DNA from: an uncultured Lachnospiraceae bacterium
GTDB taxonomy: Bacteria; Bacillota; Clostridia; Lachnospirales; Lachnospiraceae
NCBI GenBank assembly: GCA_910588885.1
Contig: CAJUSQ010000041.1
Location: forward strand, 1-20,624
Length of the DNA stretch: 20,624 nucleotides
Direction: 5' to 3'
The position numbers and the translations under genes are program-made. Numbering within the stretch: the first letter of the stretch is position 1; each line of letters starts with the position of its first letter. Positions 1-7,392 of this stretch are shown in pieces. The notes beneath the pieces are model-generated. The model made no database searches. It was not told the DNA's origin and worked only from the letters and a program-made list of their open reading frames with translations.

Positions 1-2010
1 CTCAAAAAGACGATTGACGAAGGTACTGAGCTTGATATCGGCGTTGCAAATGCGGTAGCCATAGCTATGAAAGATTGGGCCCTGTCTAAAGGAGCTACTC
101 ATTTTACACATTGGTTCCAGCCGCTCACTGGCATTACAGCCGAAAAGCACGACAGTTTTATTACTCCGTCACCTGACGGTGGTGTAATTATGGAATTTTC
201 AGGTAAAGAGTTAATTAAGGGCGAACCGGATGCATCTTCTTTCCCAAACGGCGGACTGCGGGCTACCTTTGAGGCGAGAGGCTATACTGCCTGGGATCCT
301 ACCTCGTATGCGTTTATGAAAGGAAAAACTCTTTGCATTCCTACGGCATTTTGCTCTTACAGCGGGGACGCATTGGATAAAAAAACGCCGCTTCTTCGTT
401 CTATGGACGCGCTTAATAAACAGGCGCTTCGTATTCTTCGTTTGTTCGGTAATGACACAGTAAAGAGAGTAACCAGTTCTGTCGGTCCTGAGCAGGAATA
501 CTTCCTTGTTACAAAAGAAATGTATGATCGGCGCCCCGATCTTCGCTATACGGGCCGTACCCTGTTCGGCGCACAACCACCGAAGGGTCAGGAAATGAAT
601 GACCATTATTTTGGTGTTGTTAAGCCGCGTGTTGCCGCTTATATGGAAGAGCTTAACGATGAACTCTGGAAGTTGGGCATTCTGGCAAAAACCGAACATA
701 ATGAGGTTGCTCCGGCACAGCATGAGTTAGCGCCTGTCTATACCACCACCAATATTGCTACAGACCACAATCAGCTTACAATGGAAATTATGCAGAAAGT
801 TGCGGCAAAGCACGGTCTTGTCTGCTTGCTTCATGAAAAACCATTTGCAGGTGTCAACGGCAGCGGGAAGCATAACAACTGGTCGATTGCGACAGATAGC
901 GGTCAGAACCTGCTTTCTCCCGGCGCTACCCCTTATGAAAACGCCCAGTTCCTGCTGTTCCTCTGCGCCGTGATAAAAGCGGTGGACGATTATCAGGATT
1001 TGCTTCGTATTTCGGTTGCGACTGCCGGAAACGATCACCGGCTCGGTGCAAACGAAGCGCCTCCTGCTGTTGTTTCAATCTTTCTCGGTGACGAACTCAA
1101 TGCCGTTCTGGAGGCAATTGAAAACAATACGCCGTATGAGGGAACTGAAAAAACACAAATGAAACTCGGTGCGGATGTTCTGCCGAAATTCAATCGTGAT
1201 ACCACTGACCGTAATAGGACGTCGCCTTTTGCATTTACCGGTAATAAATTTGAATTCCGTATGCTCGGCTCGTCAAATAGCATTGCCTGTGCCAACATTA
1301 TGCTGAATACCGCAGTGGCCGAAAGCCTCAGAATCTATGCGGACCGTCTTGAAGTCTCAGAAAATTTTGAAACGGCACTTCATGAAATGATAGCAAAAAC
1401 AATAAAAGATCATAAGCATATCATTTTCAACGGAAACGGCTATGATGAAAGCTGGATCAGGGAGGCAGCGGAAAAACGCGGGCTTCTCAACTATCGGACT
1501 ACTGCCGATGCCGTGCCGCATATTCTTGATAAGAAGAATGTGGATATGCTGACTTCTCATGGCGTATATACAGAAGCGGAAATGAAATCAAGATATGAAA
1601 TCACTCTTGAAAATTACTGTAAAACGATTGTCATTGAAGCAAATACAATGGCCGATATGGCAAAAACGCAGATTGTGCCTGCTGTTAGCGCCTTTGTATT
1701 AGAACTTGCAAAGACATCGGCGGCAAAGAAAGCTTTGGATTCTGCTTTGCCATGCAGTTATGAAACAGAGCTTGTTCGGAAACTTTCCGTCTTAACAGAC
1801 AGGATCTATAACGCCGTGGCTGCTGTGGAAAGTTCGGTTTTGTCGCTTACGGCCGCCGAAGATATCGGCGCTGAAGCTGCTCTGGTTCGGGATCAGGTCC
1901 TTATTAAGATGAGTGAATTAAGGGTGGCCTGTGATGAGGCTGAAACCTTAACCGCTAAAAGCTATTGGCCTTATCCCACGTATGCTGATTTGCTTTTCAG
2001 CGTGCAATAA
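1..2010 (+). CDS. glnN: Type III glutamine synthetase, 5' truncated by window edge
   Basis: Makes glutamine from glutamate, ammonia and ATP in the cytoplasm; type III enzymes are large dodecamers found in Bacteroidetes, cyanobacteria and many Clostridia. The frame is open from base 1 (reading LKKTIDEGTELDIGVANAVA before the first ATG at 67), so the true start lies upstream of the window and that ATG is internal. 669 codons are visible; the family is roughly 690-730 residues, so only a few dozen N-terminal residues are missing. Visible family motifs are the HFTHWFQPLTG block, GPEQEYFLV (metal-binding Glu), the GVNGSGKHNNWS nucleotide/glutamate region, and NRDTTDRNRTSPFAFTGNKFEFR. pyrG follows after 55 bases without a visible terminator, so the two are probably co-transcribed. 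Codon use is CTT-rich for Leu, unlike genes after 3.8 kb. Family assignment is very secure. Confidence 0.97.
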   Translation, partial: LKKTIDEGTELDIGVANAVAIAMKDWALSKGATHFTHWFQPLTGITAEKHDSFITPSPDGGVIMEFSGKELIKGEPDASSFPNGGLRATFEARGYTAWDPTSYAFMKGKTLCIPTAFCSYSGDALDKKTPLLRSMDALNKQALRILRLFGNDTVKRVTSSVGPEQEYFLVTKEMYDRRPDLRYTGRTLFGAQPPKGQEMNDHYFGVVKPRVAAYMEELNDELWKLGILAKTEHNEVAPAQHELAPVYTTTNIATDHNQLTMEIMQKVAAKHGLVCLLHEKPFAGVNGSGKHNNWSIATDSGQNLLSPGATPYENAQFLLFLCAVIKAVDDYQDLLRISVATAGNDHRLGANEAPPAVVSIFLGDELNAVLEAIENNTPYEGTEKTQMKLGADVLPKFNRDTTDRNRTSPFAFTGNKFEFRMLGSSNSIACANIMLNTAVAESLRIYADRLEVSENFETALHEMIAKTIKDHKHIIFNGNGYDESWIREAAEKRGLLNYRTTADAVPHILDKKNVDMLTSHGVYTEAEMKSRYEITLENYCKTIVIEANTMADMAKTQIVPAVSAFVLELAKTSAAKKALDSALPCSYETELVRKLSVLTDRIYNAVAAVESSVLSLTAAEDIGAEAALVRDQVLIKMSELRVACDEAETLTAKSYWPYPTYADLLFSVQ

Positions 2011-2065
2011 ACGTATCCTTTCAAACTGCCGGAAACAGTGGAATGGGAGAGAAGGAGTGCATAAA

Positions 2066-3688
2066 ATGACGAAATATATATTTGTTACGGGAGGCGTTGT
2101 ATCGGGTCTCGGGAAAGGCATCACCGCAGCTTCCTTGGGAAGATTGCTGAAAGCACGCGGGCTGAAGGTAGCGGCGCAAAAGCTTGATCCTTATATCAAT
2201 GTGGATCCCGGAACAATGAGTCCTTATCAGCATGGAGAAGTATATGTAACCGAGGACGGAGCCGAAACTGACCTTGACCTCGGGCATTATGAGCGTTTTA
2301 TTGATGAAGATTTGAACAAATATTCTAATCTGACTACCGGAAAGGTTTATTGGAATGTGCTGAACAAGGAACGGCGCGGCGAATACCTCGGATCCACCGT
2401 GCAGGTTATTCCGCATATTACAAACGTGATCAAAGAGTTTGTTTATCGTGTGGGAAAGAAAACAAATGCTGATGTGGTGATCACCGAAGTTGGCGGTACC
2501 ATAGGAGATATTGAGTCTCAGCCTTTTATAGAAGCAGTAAGGCAAATCTCTCTTGAGGTCGGCAGAGAGAACAGTCTTTTTATTCATGTAACATTGGTTC
2601 CTTTTCTGCGCGGCTCCGATGAACATAAGTCGAAACCGACACAACATTCGGTGAAAGAGCTGCAAGGTATGGGCATCAATCCGAATATTGTGGTACTTCG
2701 CTGTGATGAGCCTCTGGAAGAGTCTATTTTCAAAAAGATATCCATGTTCTGTAATGTAAAGCCGGACTGTGTCATCGAGAACGTTACTTTACCGAATCTT
2801 TACGAAGCGCCGCTGATGCTTGAAAAGTCGGATTTCTCCGCCGTTGTCTGCCGTGAACTCGGGATAGAAACGCCTGCTCCTGAACTTACGGAATGGACAA
2901 CAATGGTGGAGCGTATTAAAGCAAGACCTTATGATGTGAATATCGGGCTTGTCGGCAAATATGTGGGATTACACGATGCGTATCTTTCGGTTACGGAAGC
3001 GCTTTTCCATGCAGGATATTTCCACAATACGCATATCCGCATTCGTTGGATGGATTCAGAAGAAATTACAGCAGGCAATGTTGAAGAAAAACTTGCGGGG
3101 CTGGATGGAATTCTTGTTCCGGGCGGCTTCGGCAGACGCGGCATCGAAGGGATGATTCTTGCGGCAGGGTATGCAAGGGAGAAGGAAATTCCGTATTTCG
3201 GCATCTGTCTCGGTATGCAGATTGCCGTTATTGAATATGCGAGAAGTGTTCTCGGCATTAAGGATGCCAATTCCGGAGAATTTGATGAATTTTGCGTACA
3301 TAAGGTAATTGATTTTATGCCGGGACAAAGCGATGACATTGACAAGGGCGGATCCCTCCGACTCGGCGCTTATCCCTGTAGTATTAAGAAAGGTACAACA
3401 ATGGGACGCTGCTATGATGCTACGGAAATTAGTGAGCGGCACAGACATCGTTATGAGTTTAACAATGATTACCGTGAAGCTTTAGAAAAAACAGGGCTTA
3501 CCGTCAGCGGAACCTCCCCTGACGGCAGGCTTGTGGAAGCAGTAGAGCTTAGCGGCCGTCCATTTCATGTGGGCGTACAATATCACCCTGAGTTTAAGAG
3601 CCGGCCGAATAAACCGCATCCTCTGTTCAAGGGCTTTCTTGGAGCAGCATTTGAAAAAGCTGTGGGAGGCAGCCGGCAATTACCCTAA
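2066..3688 (+). CDS. pyrG: CTP synthase
   Basis: Converts UTP to CTP using ATP and glutamine-derived ammonia, the last step of pyrimidine nucleotide synthesis. The 540 residues match the usual family length. The N-terminal amidoligase domain (about 1-270) starts MTKYIFVTGGVVSGLGKG with the ATP-binding loop, and contains DPYINVDPGTMSPYQHGEV and the EVGGTIGDIES motif. The class I glutamine amidotransferase domain (about 290-540) has the GICLGMQ nucleophile (Cys381) and YHPEF (His507, Glu509), completing the Cys-His-Glu triad. The ATG at 2066 is chosen over the in-frame ATG at 1982 because a GGAG site at about 2053-2057 precedes it and family members begin there; the longer frame would overlap glnN. 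It shares the codon style of glnN. No clear terminator follows it. Confidence 0.97.
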   Translation: MTKYIFVTGGVVSGLGKGITAASLGRLLKARGLKVAAQKLDPYINVDPGTMSPYQHGEVYVTEDGAETDLDLGHYERFIDEDLNKYSNLTTGKVYWNVLNKERRGEYLGSTVQVIPHITNVIKEFVYRVGKKTNADVVITEVGGTIGDIESQPFIEAVRQISLEVGRENSLFIHVTLVPFLRGSDEHKSKPTQHSVKELQGMGINPNIVVLRCDEPLEESIFKKISMFCNVKPDCVIENVTLPNLYEAPLMLEKSDFSAVVCRELGIETPAPELTEWTTMVERIKARPYDVNIGLVGKYVGLHDAYLSVTEALFHAGYFHNTHIRIRWMDSEEITAGNVEEKLAGLDGILVPGGFGRRGIEGMILAAGYAREKEIPYFGICLGMQIAVIEYARSVLGIKDANSGEFDEFCVHKVIDFMPGQSDDIDKGGSLRLGAYPCSIKKGTTMGRCYDATEISERHRHRYEFNNDYREALEKTGLTVSGTSPDGRLVEAVELSGRPFHVGVQYHPEFKSRPNKPHPLFKGFLGAAFEKAVGGSRQLP

Positions 3689-3806
3689 TGCTTGCTTTGG
3701 CAGAGCTTATCCGACAAAAGCGATAGGAAAGAGGTATACTTCATCCGGTTTCCACGATCAGTTCCCATGATCTGACTTCAATAGGGTTTCCTTTTATCCG
3801 ATTCTG

Positions 3807-3815
3807 TGGTACAAT
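3807..3815 (+). promoter_or_regulatory. Extended -10 promoter for the NSS transporter
   Basis: TGGTACAAT is a TGn extended -10 with a 5/6 match to TATAAT. The -35 region 17 bp upstream (TTTCCT) is weak, as is usual for extended -10 promoters. It lies about 60 bases upstream of the transporter start, and nothing else in the 188-base gap resembles a promoter on this strand. Confidence 0.5.
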
Positions 3816-3876
3816 GTTAAAATATGATGCCGCGCCGGAAAACGGGGAGCGGACAGAAAACATGGGAGGATAAGAG

Positions 3877-5247
3877 ATGGAGCAGCGTGAAAAATTTTCA
3901 TCCCGTATCGGGTTTATTTTGATATCCGTGGGATGTGCGGTGGGACTTGGAAATGTATGGCGGTTTCCTTATATTGTCGGAAAGTACGGAGGAGCCGCCT
4001 TTGTTTTGATTTATTTGGTATTTCTGGCGATTCTGGGTTTGCCGATTATGGTAATGGAGCTTTCGGTGGGCCGGGCCAGCCAGCGTTCGGCGGCGAAAAG
4101 CTTTCATGTACTGGAGCCGAAGGGAAGCAAATGGCATTTTGGCAGCTATCTGGCCATTGCCGGGAACTATTTGCTGATGATGTTCTATACGACGGTGGGC
4201 GGCTGGATGCTGATCTATGTGAAAAAGATGGTGTTCGGAGAATTTTCCGGGAAAACCGTAGAGGAGATTGGCGGTATTTTCAATGAAACCCTGGCATCTC
4301 CGGGCAGCATGACAGGCGGTATGGTGATCGTAGTCCTGCTGGGCTTTCTGGTTTGCAGCATGGGACTGAAGAAGGGCGTGGAGCGGATTACCAAGTGGAT
4401 GATGAGCTTATTGTTCGTAATCCTGCTGATCCTGTGTGTCCGCAGCGTGACGCTGCAGGGAGCCGGTGAGGGCCTTGCCTTCTACTTGATTCCGGATTTC
4501 GGTAAAATAGCGGAAAGCGGCGCCGGAGAAGTGATTTTTGCGGCTATGGGACAGGCATTTTTTACCTTAAGCCTGGGAATCGGTGCCATGGCCATATTCG
4601 GAAGCTATATCGGCAGATCCAGGAGCCTGACCGGGGAAGCCGTACATATCTGCGTATTGGATACGGTGGTGGCATTTTTGGCAGGATTGATTATCTTTCC
4701 GGCCTGCTTCGCCTTTGGTGTGAATCCGGGAGAGGGGCCGGGGCTGGTTTTTGTTACACTTCCGAATATTTTCAATCAGATGTCGGCGGGCAGGCTGTGG
4801 GGCGTTCTGTTTTTCGTGTTTATGAGCTTTGCGGCCTTATCTACGATTATTGCGGTGTTTGAAAATATCATCAGCTTTTCCAAGGATTTGTGGGGCCTTG
4901 ACCGGAAGAAGGCTTCCCTGATCAACGGCATTGGGATTGCCATACTTAGCCTTCCCTGTGCCCTGGGCTTCAATATCTGGAATTTTATCCAGCCCATGGG
5001 AGCGGGCAGTACCGTCCAGGATCTGGAGGATTTTGTGATATCCAATAACCTGCTTCCCATCGGAAGCTTGATTTACCTGCTGTTTTGTACCAGCCGATAT
5101 GGCTGGGGCTGGAAAAAATTTACCGAGGAGGCCGACGCCGGGGCCGGGCTGAAATTCCCGAAATGGTCCAGGCTGTATGTATCCTATGTGCTTCCGGTCA
5201 TTGTGCTGATTATTTTTGTGATGGGATATTGGCAGAAGTTTGCATAA
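3877..5247 (+). CDS. Sodium:neurotransmitter symporter (NSS/SNF) family transporter
   Basis: Na+-coupled amino-acid-type symporter of the inner membrane, LeuT fold. The 456 residues fit the shorter bacterial members (MhsT/TnaT-like, typically 11 membrane segments) rather than the longer LeuT/eukaryotic forms. TM1 carries the signature GCAVGLGNVWRFPYIVGKYGG (residues about 19-39) with the unwound Asn-Val-Trp-Arg-Phe-Pro segment, followed by TM2 (GLPIMVMELSVGR). Further hydrophobic segments run to the C-terminus, including the TM6-like FFTLSLGIGAMAIFGSY. The start has GGGAGG at 3864-3869. Substrate is not decidable from sequence; bacterial members carry hydrophobic amino acids, tyrosine or tryptophan. 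It has its own promoter and ends in a terminator, so it is probably monocistronic. This is the first gene of the CTG/CGG-rich part of the window. Confidence 0.93.
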   Translation: MEQREKFSSRIGFILISVGCAVGLGNVWRFPYIVGKYGGAAFVLIYLVFLAILGLPIMVMELSVGRASQRSAAKSFHVLEPKGSKWHFGSYLAIAGNYLLMMFYTTVGGWMLIYVKKMVFGEFSGKTVEEIGGIFNETLASPGSMTGGMVIVVLLGFLVCSMGLKKGVERITKWMMSLLFVILLILCVRSVTLQGAGEGLAFYLIPDFGKIAESGAGEVIFAAMGQAFFTLSLGIGAMAIFGSYIGRSRSLTGEAVHICVLDTVVAFLAGLIIFPACFAFGVNPGEGPGLVFVTLPNIFNQMSAGRLWGVLFFVFMSFAALSTIIAVFENIISFSKDLWGLDRKKASLINGIGIAILSLPCALGFNIWNFIQPMGAGSTVQDLEDFVISNNLLPIGSLIYLLFCTSRYGWGWKKFTEEADAGAGLKFPKWSRLYVSYVLPVIVLIIFVMGYWQKFA

Positions 5248-5278
5248 AAAACTGCGGCAAAAATGCCGCAGTTTTTTT
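5246..5278. terminator. Bidirectional intrinsic terminator
   Basis: A perfect 9-bp stem (ACTGCGGCA 5251-5259 with TGCCGCAGT 5264-5272) encloses an AAAA loop. It has an A-run before and a T-run after, so it gives a U-tract on both strands. It overlaps the stop codons of the converging transporter and desulfoferrodoxin genes, and so serves both. Confidence 0.92.
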
Positions 5279-5651
5279 ATGCCTTCCAGAGGCTGTGGAG
5301 ATTGCAGTAGGCATAGACGGCTTCCACCGTATCGCCGTCACAAAGGGCAAAGCATACCGAGGGCGATTCCCCGGGTTTTAAGGATTTCAGCTGATGCCCC
5401 TGTTTGGTCTGCAAGGAGATCCAGGAAATATAGTGCTCGGGCTGCATCGGATGCTCTGTGGAGCCTACGGTGACTTTTACCAGATTGCCTTCTACGGTAT
5501 AAACGGGAACATGCTTTTCCGTTGCGGCATCCGTTGTGCCGGGTTTCAGCTCTTTCAGCTCCTGGCCGCAGCATTCGATCGGAACGCCGGCATCCATGAT
5601 CATGACCGCAATATTTCCGCAATGCTCGCATAGATAAAATTTCTGTTCCAT
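5277..5651 (-). CDS. dfx: Desulfoferrodoxin, two-iron superoxide reductase
   Basis: Reduces superoxide to hydrogen peroxide without making oxygen; a cytoplasmic defence typical of anaerobes, supplied with electrons by rubredoxin. The 124 residues match class I desulfoferrodoxin (about 125). The N-terminal desulforedoxin-like domain binds Fe(SCys)4 through Cys8, Cys11, Cys27 and Cys28 (LCEHCGN and ECCGQ). The SOR domain keeps the Fe(His)4Cys site: His47 in EKHVP, His67 and His73 in EHPMQPEH, and Cys116 and His119 in YCNLH. The conserved Glu46 and Lys48 are also present. The start at 5651 is preferred over an upstream in-frame ATG at 5696 because an AGAGGGA site precedes it and it matches the family N-terminus. 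Every metal ligand is intact. Confidence 0.95.
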   Translation of the reverse strand: MEQKFYLCEHCGNIAVMIMDAGVPIECCGQELKELKPGTTDAATEKHVPVYTVEGNLVKVTVGSTEHPMQPEHYISWISLQTKQGHQLKSLKPGESPSVCFALCDGDTVEAVYAYCNLHSLWKA

Positions 5652-5720
5652 TTTAAAATCCCTCTCTTTTTGGATGGATGGTGCGTTTGGCATCATCGCT
5701 GGTTGATTCGGTGCGGGATT

Positions 5721-5751
5721 AGTATATCCGCAAATGATAGTTTACATGCAA
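5721..5751 (-). promoter_or_regulatory. Possible promoter for dfx
   Basis: On the minus strand, TATACT (5721-5726) is a 5/6 -10 element. TTGCAT (5746-5751) upstream is a candidate -35, but the 19-bp spacer is long. The predicted leader to the dfx start is about 65 bases. Plausible but not strong. Confidence 0.4.
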
Positions 5752-5801
5752 AATCATACAAAAGAAAAGTCAGGGTTATTCTATTTTTTTCCGGTCGGTT
5801 T

Positions 5802-5810
5802 TGCTATAAT
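5802..5810 (+). promoter_or_regulatory. Consensus extended -10 promoter ahead of the GH43 remnant
   Basis: TGCTATAAT is a perfect TATAAT with a TGn extension, in an AT-rich stretch 82 bases upstream of the remnant's start codon. No good -35 is visible. It implies that the remnant is still transcribed. Confidence 0.6.
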
Positions 5811-5891
5811 TGAAAAACAGAAGGAATGGAAAAATTGAAAAACAAAAGAATAAAAATGGAACGGGAAGGTAAAACCGGGAAAGGAGCAGAT

Positions 5892-6119
5892 ATGAAGTTT
5901 TCGGAAATGAATATCAGGGACCCCTATATAATGAAGAGCAGGGGAAATTACTATTTGTATCCGGGCAACGGCGGCCATGGGATGGTGCTGGAAACCTATG
6001 ACGGGCGGCAAGGGTATTTGATGTATTTTCCCAATGAAAAATTTGCGGAGCGTCCGGTACTTCATGAAGTGTGGGAAATTGGCGGGACGCTGGAGCTTAC
6101 GGTGCAGGCAGAACCGTGA
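5892..6119 (+). pseudogene. GH43-type glycosidase remnant, both ends joined in frame
   Basis: A 75-residue frame with a good AAGGAG site (5881-5886) at ATG 5892. Residues 1-24 read like the first beta-propeller blade of a family 43 glycosidase (NIRDPYI..GNYYLYP; Asp10 sits where the family's general-base Asp is). Residues about 25-75 read like the family's C-terminal part (NGGHGMVLETYDG..YLMYFPNEKFAERPVLHEV). A normal enzyme of this type has over 200 residues between those motifs, including the other two catalytic acids, so this protein cannot be an active glycosidase. The likely origin is one in-frame internal deletion with its join near 5961-5970. Promoter, ribosome site and reading frame survive, so a short product may still be made. 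The GH43 reading rests on motif recognition, not a search. Confidence 0.7.
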
Positions 6120-6124
6120 AAAAA

Positions 6125-7150
6125 TTACGGTTCCGCTGATCCTCCGGAAGAATAGGCTTCCGGCCCCCAGGGGTCGGGCAGGCGCTTCCGGTATTCGTTG
6201 GGCGTTTTATGGAAGGTTTTTTTAAAAGTCCGGATAAAATGCTCCGGGGTGGAATATCCGATCTGCTGGCCGATGTCCGTGACGGTCAGGGAGGTGTTGG
6301 CCAAAAGCCTTAAGGCCCGTTCCATGCGGATTTGAGTAAGCAGGCAGGAAAAGGTGCGTCCGGTGGTGTCGTGGATGAGCTTGCTGGTGTATTCCGGGGT
6401 ATAATGGAACCGGGCCGCCAGTTTTTTCAGGGAAATGTCCGAATAATGCTGGTGCAGGTACTGGACCATGCCGAAAATCTGGGAATCGGTGCGGTTTTGA
6501 AAAGGCGGAAGCTCGCAGGCGTGTTCGTGGTTCCGCAGCAGCAGGCCGAAGAGCATGGAAAGCTGGCTGTCCAGCAGAAGTTCGAAATAGCTTTCCTTGT
6601 TTTCACATTCCCGGTACATATCTAAAATCAGGTTTTTCAGGGGTTCGTCCGCTCCGGTATGGAAGATAATATAATCGTTGGCCCCGGCGGTATACGTATT
6701 CCCCACGAAAAAGGCGGAGAGGATATTGCCGTCATTCAGCAGGCTGGAAAAAACCCGCTCAAACGCCGAAGGGCGGATCAGAATATCCAAAATGGCGCTG
6801 TCGTCGTCCACATGGATGTAATGCATGGTTTTCGGAGGAATCATGCAGAGGTCGCCTTCCTGCATCCGGGAGCTTTTTCCGCCGATTTCATGATGGCTCT
6901 GTCCCCGGAGCACATAGAAAATTTCAAAAAAATCATGGCTGTGGGTCACGGAGGGGCTGTAGCACTTATGCTTCAGCACAAAAATATTCTGCTTGGTATT
7001 GGCCGGAAAAAACATGGCCTCGGTCAATTGGACAGAGGCTTCTACGGGATACAGGTTCCGGGGCTGTCTGCCATTTTCTTTGCATTCTTTATAATAGAGT
7101 TCTTCTGCATCCAAAGTCAGCAGCTTTTGGCAGATTTCAGAACGGTTCAT
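6125..7150 (-). CDS. AraC family transcriptional regulator (cupin + HTH)
   Basis: Cytoplasmic DNA-binding regulator, 341 residues. A cupin-like sugar-sensing fold covers about residues 58-125 (HSHDFFEIFYVLRG..EGDLCMIPP..MHYI). The C-terminal double helix-turn-helix AraC domain covers about 225-323, with LKKLAARFHYTPEYTSKLIHDTTGRTF, the TDIGQQIGYSTPEHFIRTFKK second motif and the closing TPNEYRK. The ATG at 7150 is chosen because AAAGGAG ends 7 bases before it; a longer frame from a TTG at 7168 would start inside that site's upstream edge. It diverges from the SGNH esterase/GH78 operon and converges on the GH43 remnant with a 5-base gap, so it is the likely local regulator of rhamnoside degradation. 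Whether it activates or represses, and its effector, cannot be read from sequence. Confidence 0.93.
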   Translation of the reverse strand: MNRSEICQKLLTLDAEELYYKECKENGRQPRNLYPVEASVQLTEAMFFPANTKQNIFVLKHKCYSPSVTHSHDFFEIFYVLRGQSHHEIGGKSSRMQEGDLCMIPPKTMHYIHVDDDSAILDILIRPSAFERVFSSLLNDGNILSAFFVGNTYTAGANDYIIFHTGADEPLKNLILDMYRECENKESYFELLLDSQLSMLFGLLLRNHEHACELPPFQNRTDSQIFGMVQYLHQHYSDISLKKLAARFHYTPEYTSKLIHDTTGRTFSCLLTQIRMERALRLLANTSLTVTDIGQQIGYSTPEHFIRTFKKTFHKTPNEYRKRLPDPWGPEAYSSGGSAEP

Positions 7151-7200
7151 TTCCAATCTCCTTTTCAATTCAAATTAAAAAAAATCAATTTAATATTCAA

Positions 7201-7229
7201 AGTATAATAAAAAACTTAAAAATAGTCAA
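7201..7229 (-). promoter_or_regulatory. Sigma-A promoter of the AraC regulator gene
   Basis: On the minus strand, TTGACT (7224-7229) is separated by exactly 17 bp from TATACT (7201-7206). Each is a 5/6 consensus match. The transcript would start about 45 bases before the AraC start codon. This is the best-formed promoter in the window. Confidence 0.75.
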
Positions 7230-7258
7230 TAAAATAAATAGAATATACAATGGAAAAA

Positions 7259-7287
7259 TTCAAAAAAGCAGGTACAATAGGGATAAT
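7259..7287 (+). promoter_or_regulatory. Promoter of the SGNH esterase/GH78 operon
   Basis: TTCAAA (7259-7264), a 17-bp spacer and GATAAT (7282-7287, 5/6) precede the operon by about 100 bases. It diverges from the AraC promoter, with the two -35 elements 29 bases apart. That leaves room for a regulator bound between them to affect both. Confidence 0.6.
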
Positions 7288-7305
7288 AGGCGTTGGATGC
7301 AGCGT

Positions 7306-7370
7306 CTTCCGGACAGAGCGGAAGCTACAATGGAGCATCGTAAAAGAGATACGGCAGCTTTGGGCTGCCG
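7306..7370 (+). promoter_or_regulatory. Leader with two hairpins before the esterase gene
   Basis: The roughly 100-base untranslated leader holds two perfect inverted repeats: CTTCCG/CGGAAG (7306-7311 and 7319-7324, 7-base loop) and CGGCAGC/GCTGCCG (7352-7358 and 7364-7370, 5-base loop). The second ends 10 bases before the AGGAGG site. Neither is followed by a T-run, so they are not intrinsic terminators. They may stabilise the transcript or influence translation. Confidence 0.4.
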
Positions 7371-7392
7371 GACATAAGACAGGAGGAAACGG

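Noticed and set aside
1982..2065. 28-residue N-terminal extension of CTP synthase
   Set aside because: It overlaps the end of glnN, is not family-like, and a good ribosome site precedes the internal ATG at 2066.
3741..3860. Open stretch on the minus strand after pyrG resembling a gene tail
   Set aside because: It has no start, ribosome site or recognised domain within the gap, so it is not called as a gene. It is kept only as part of the possible repeat finding.
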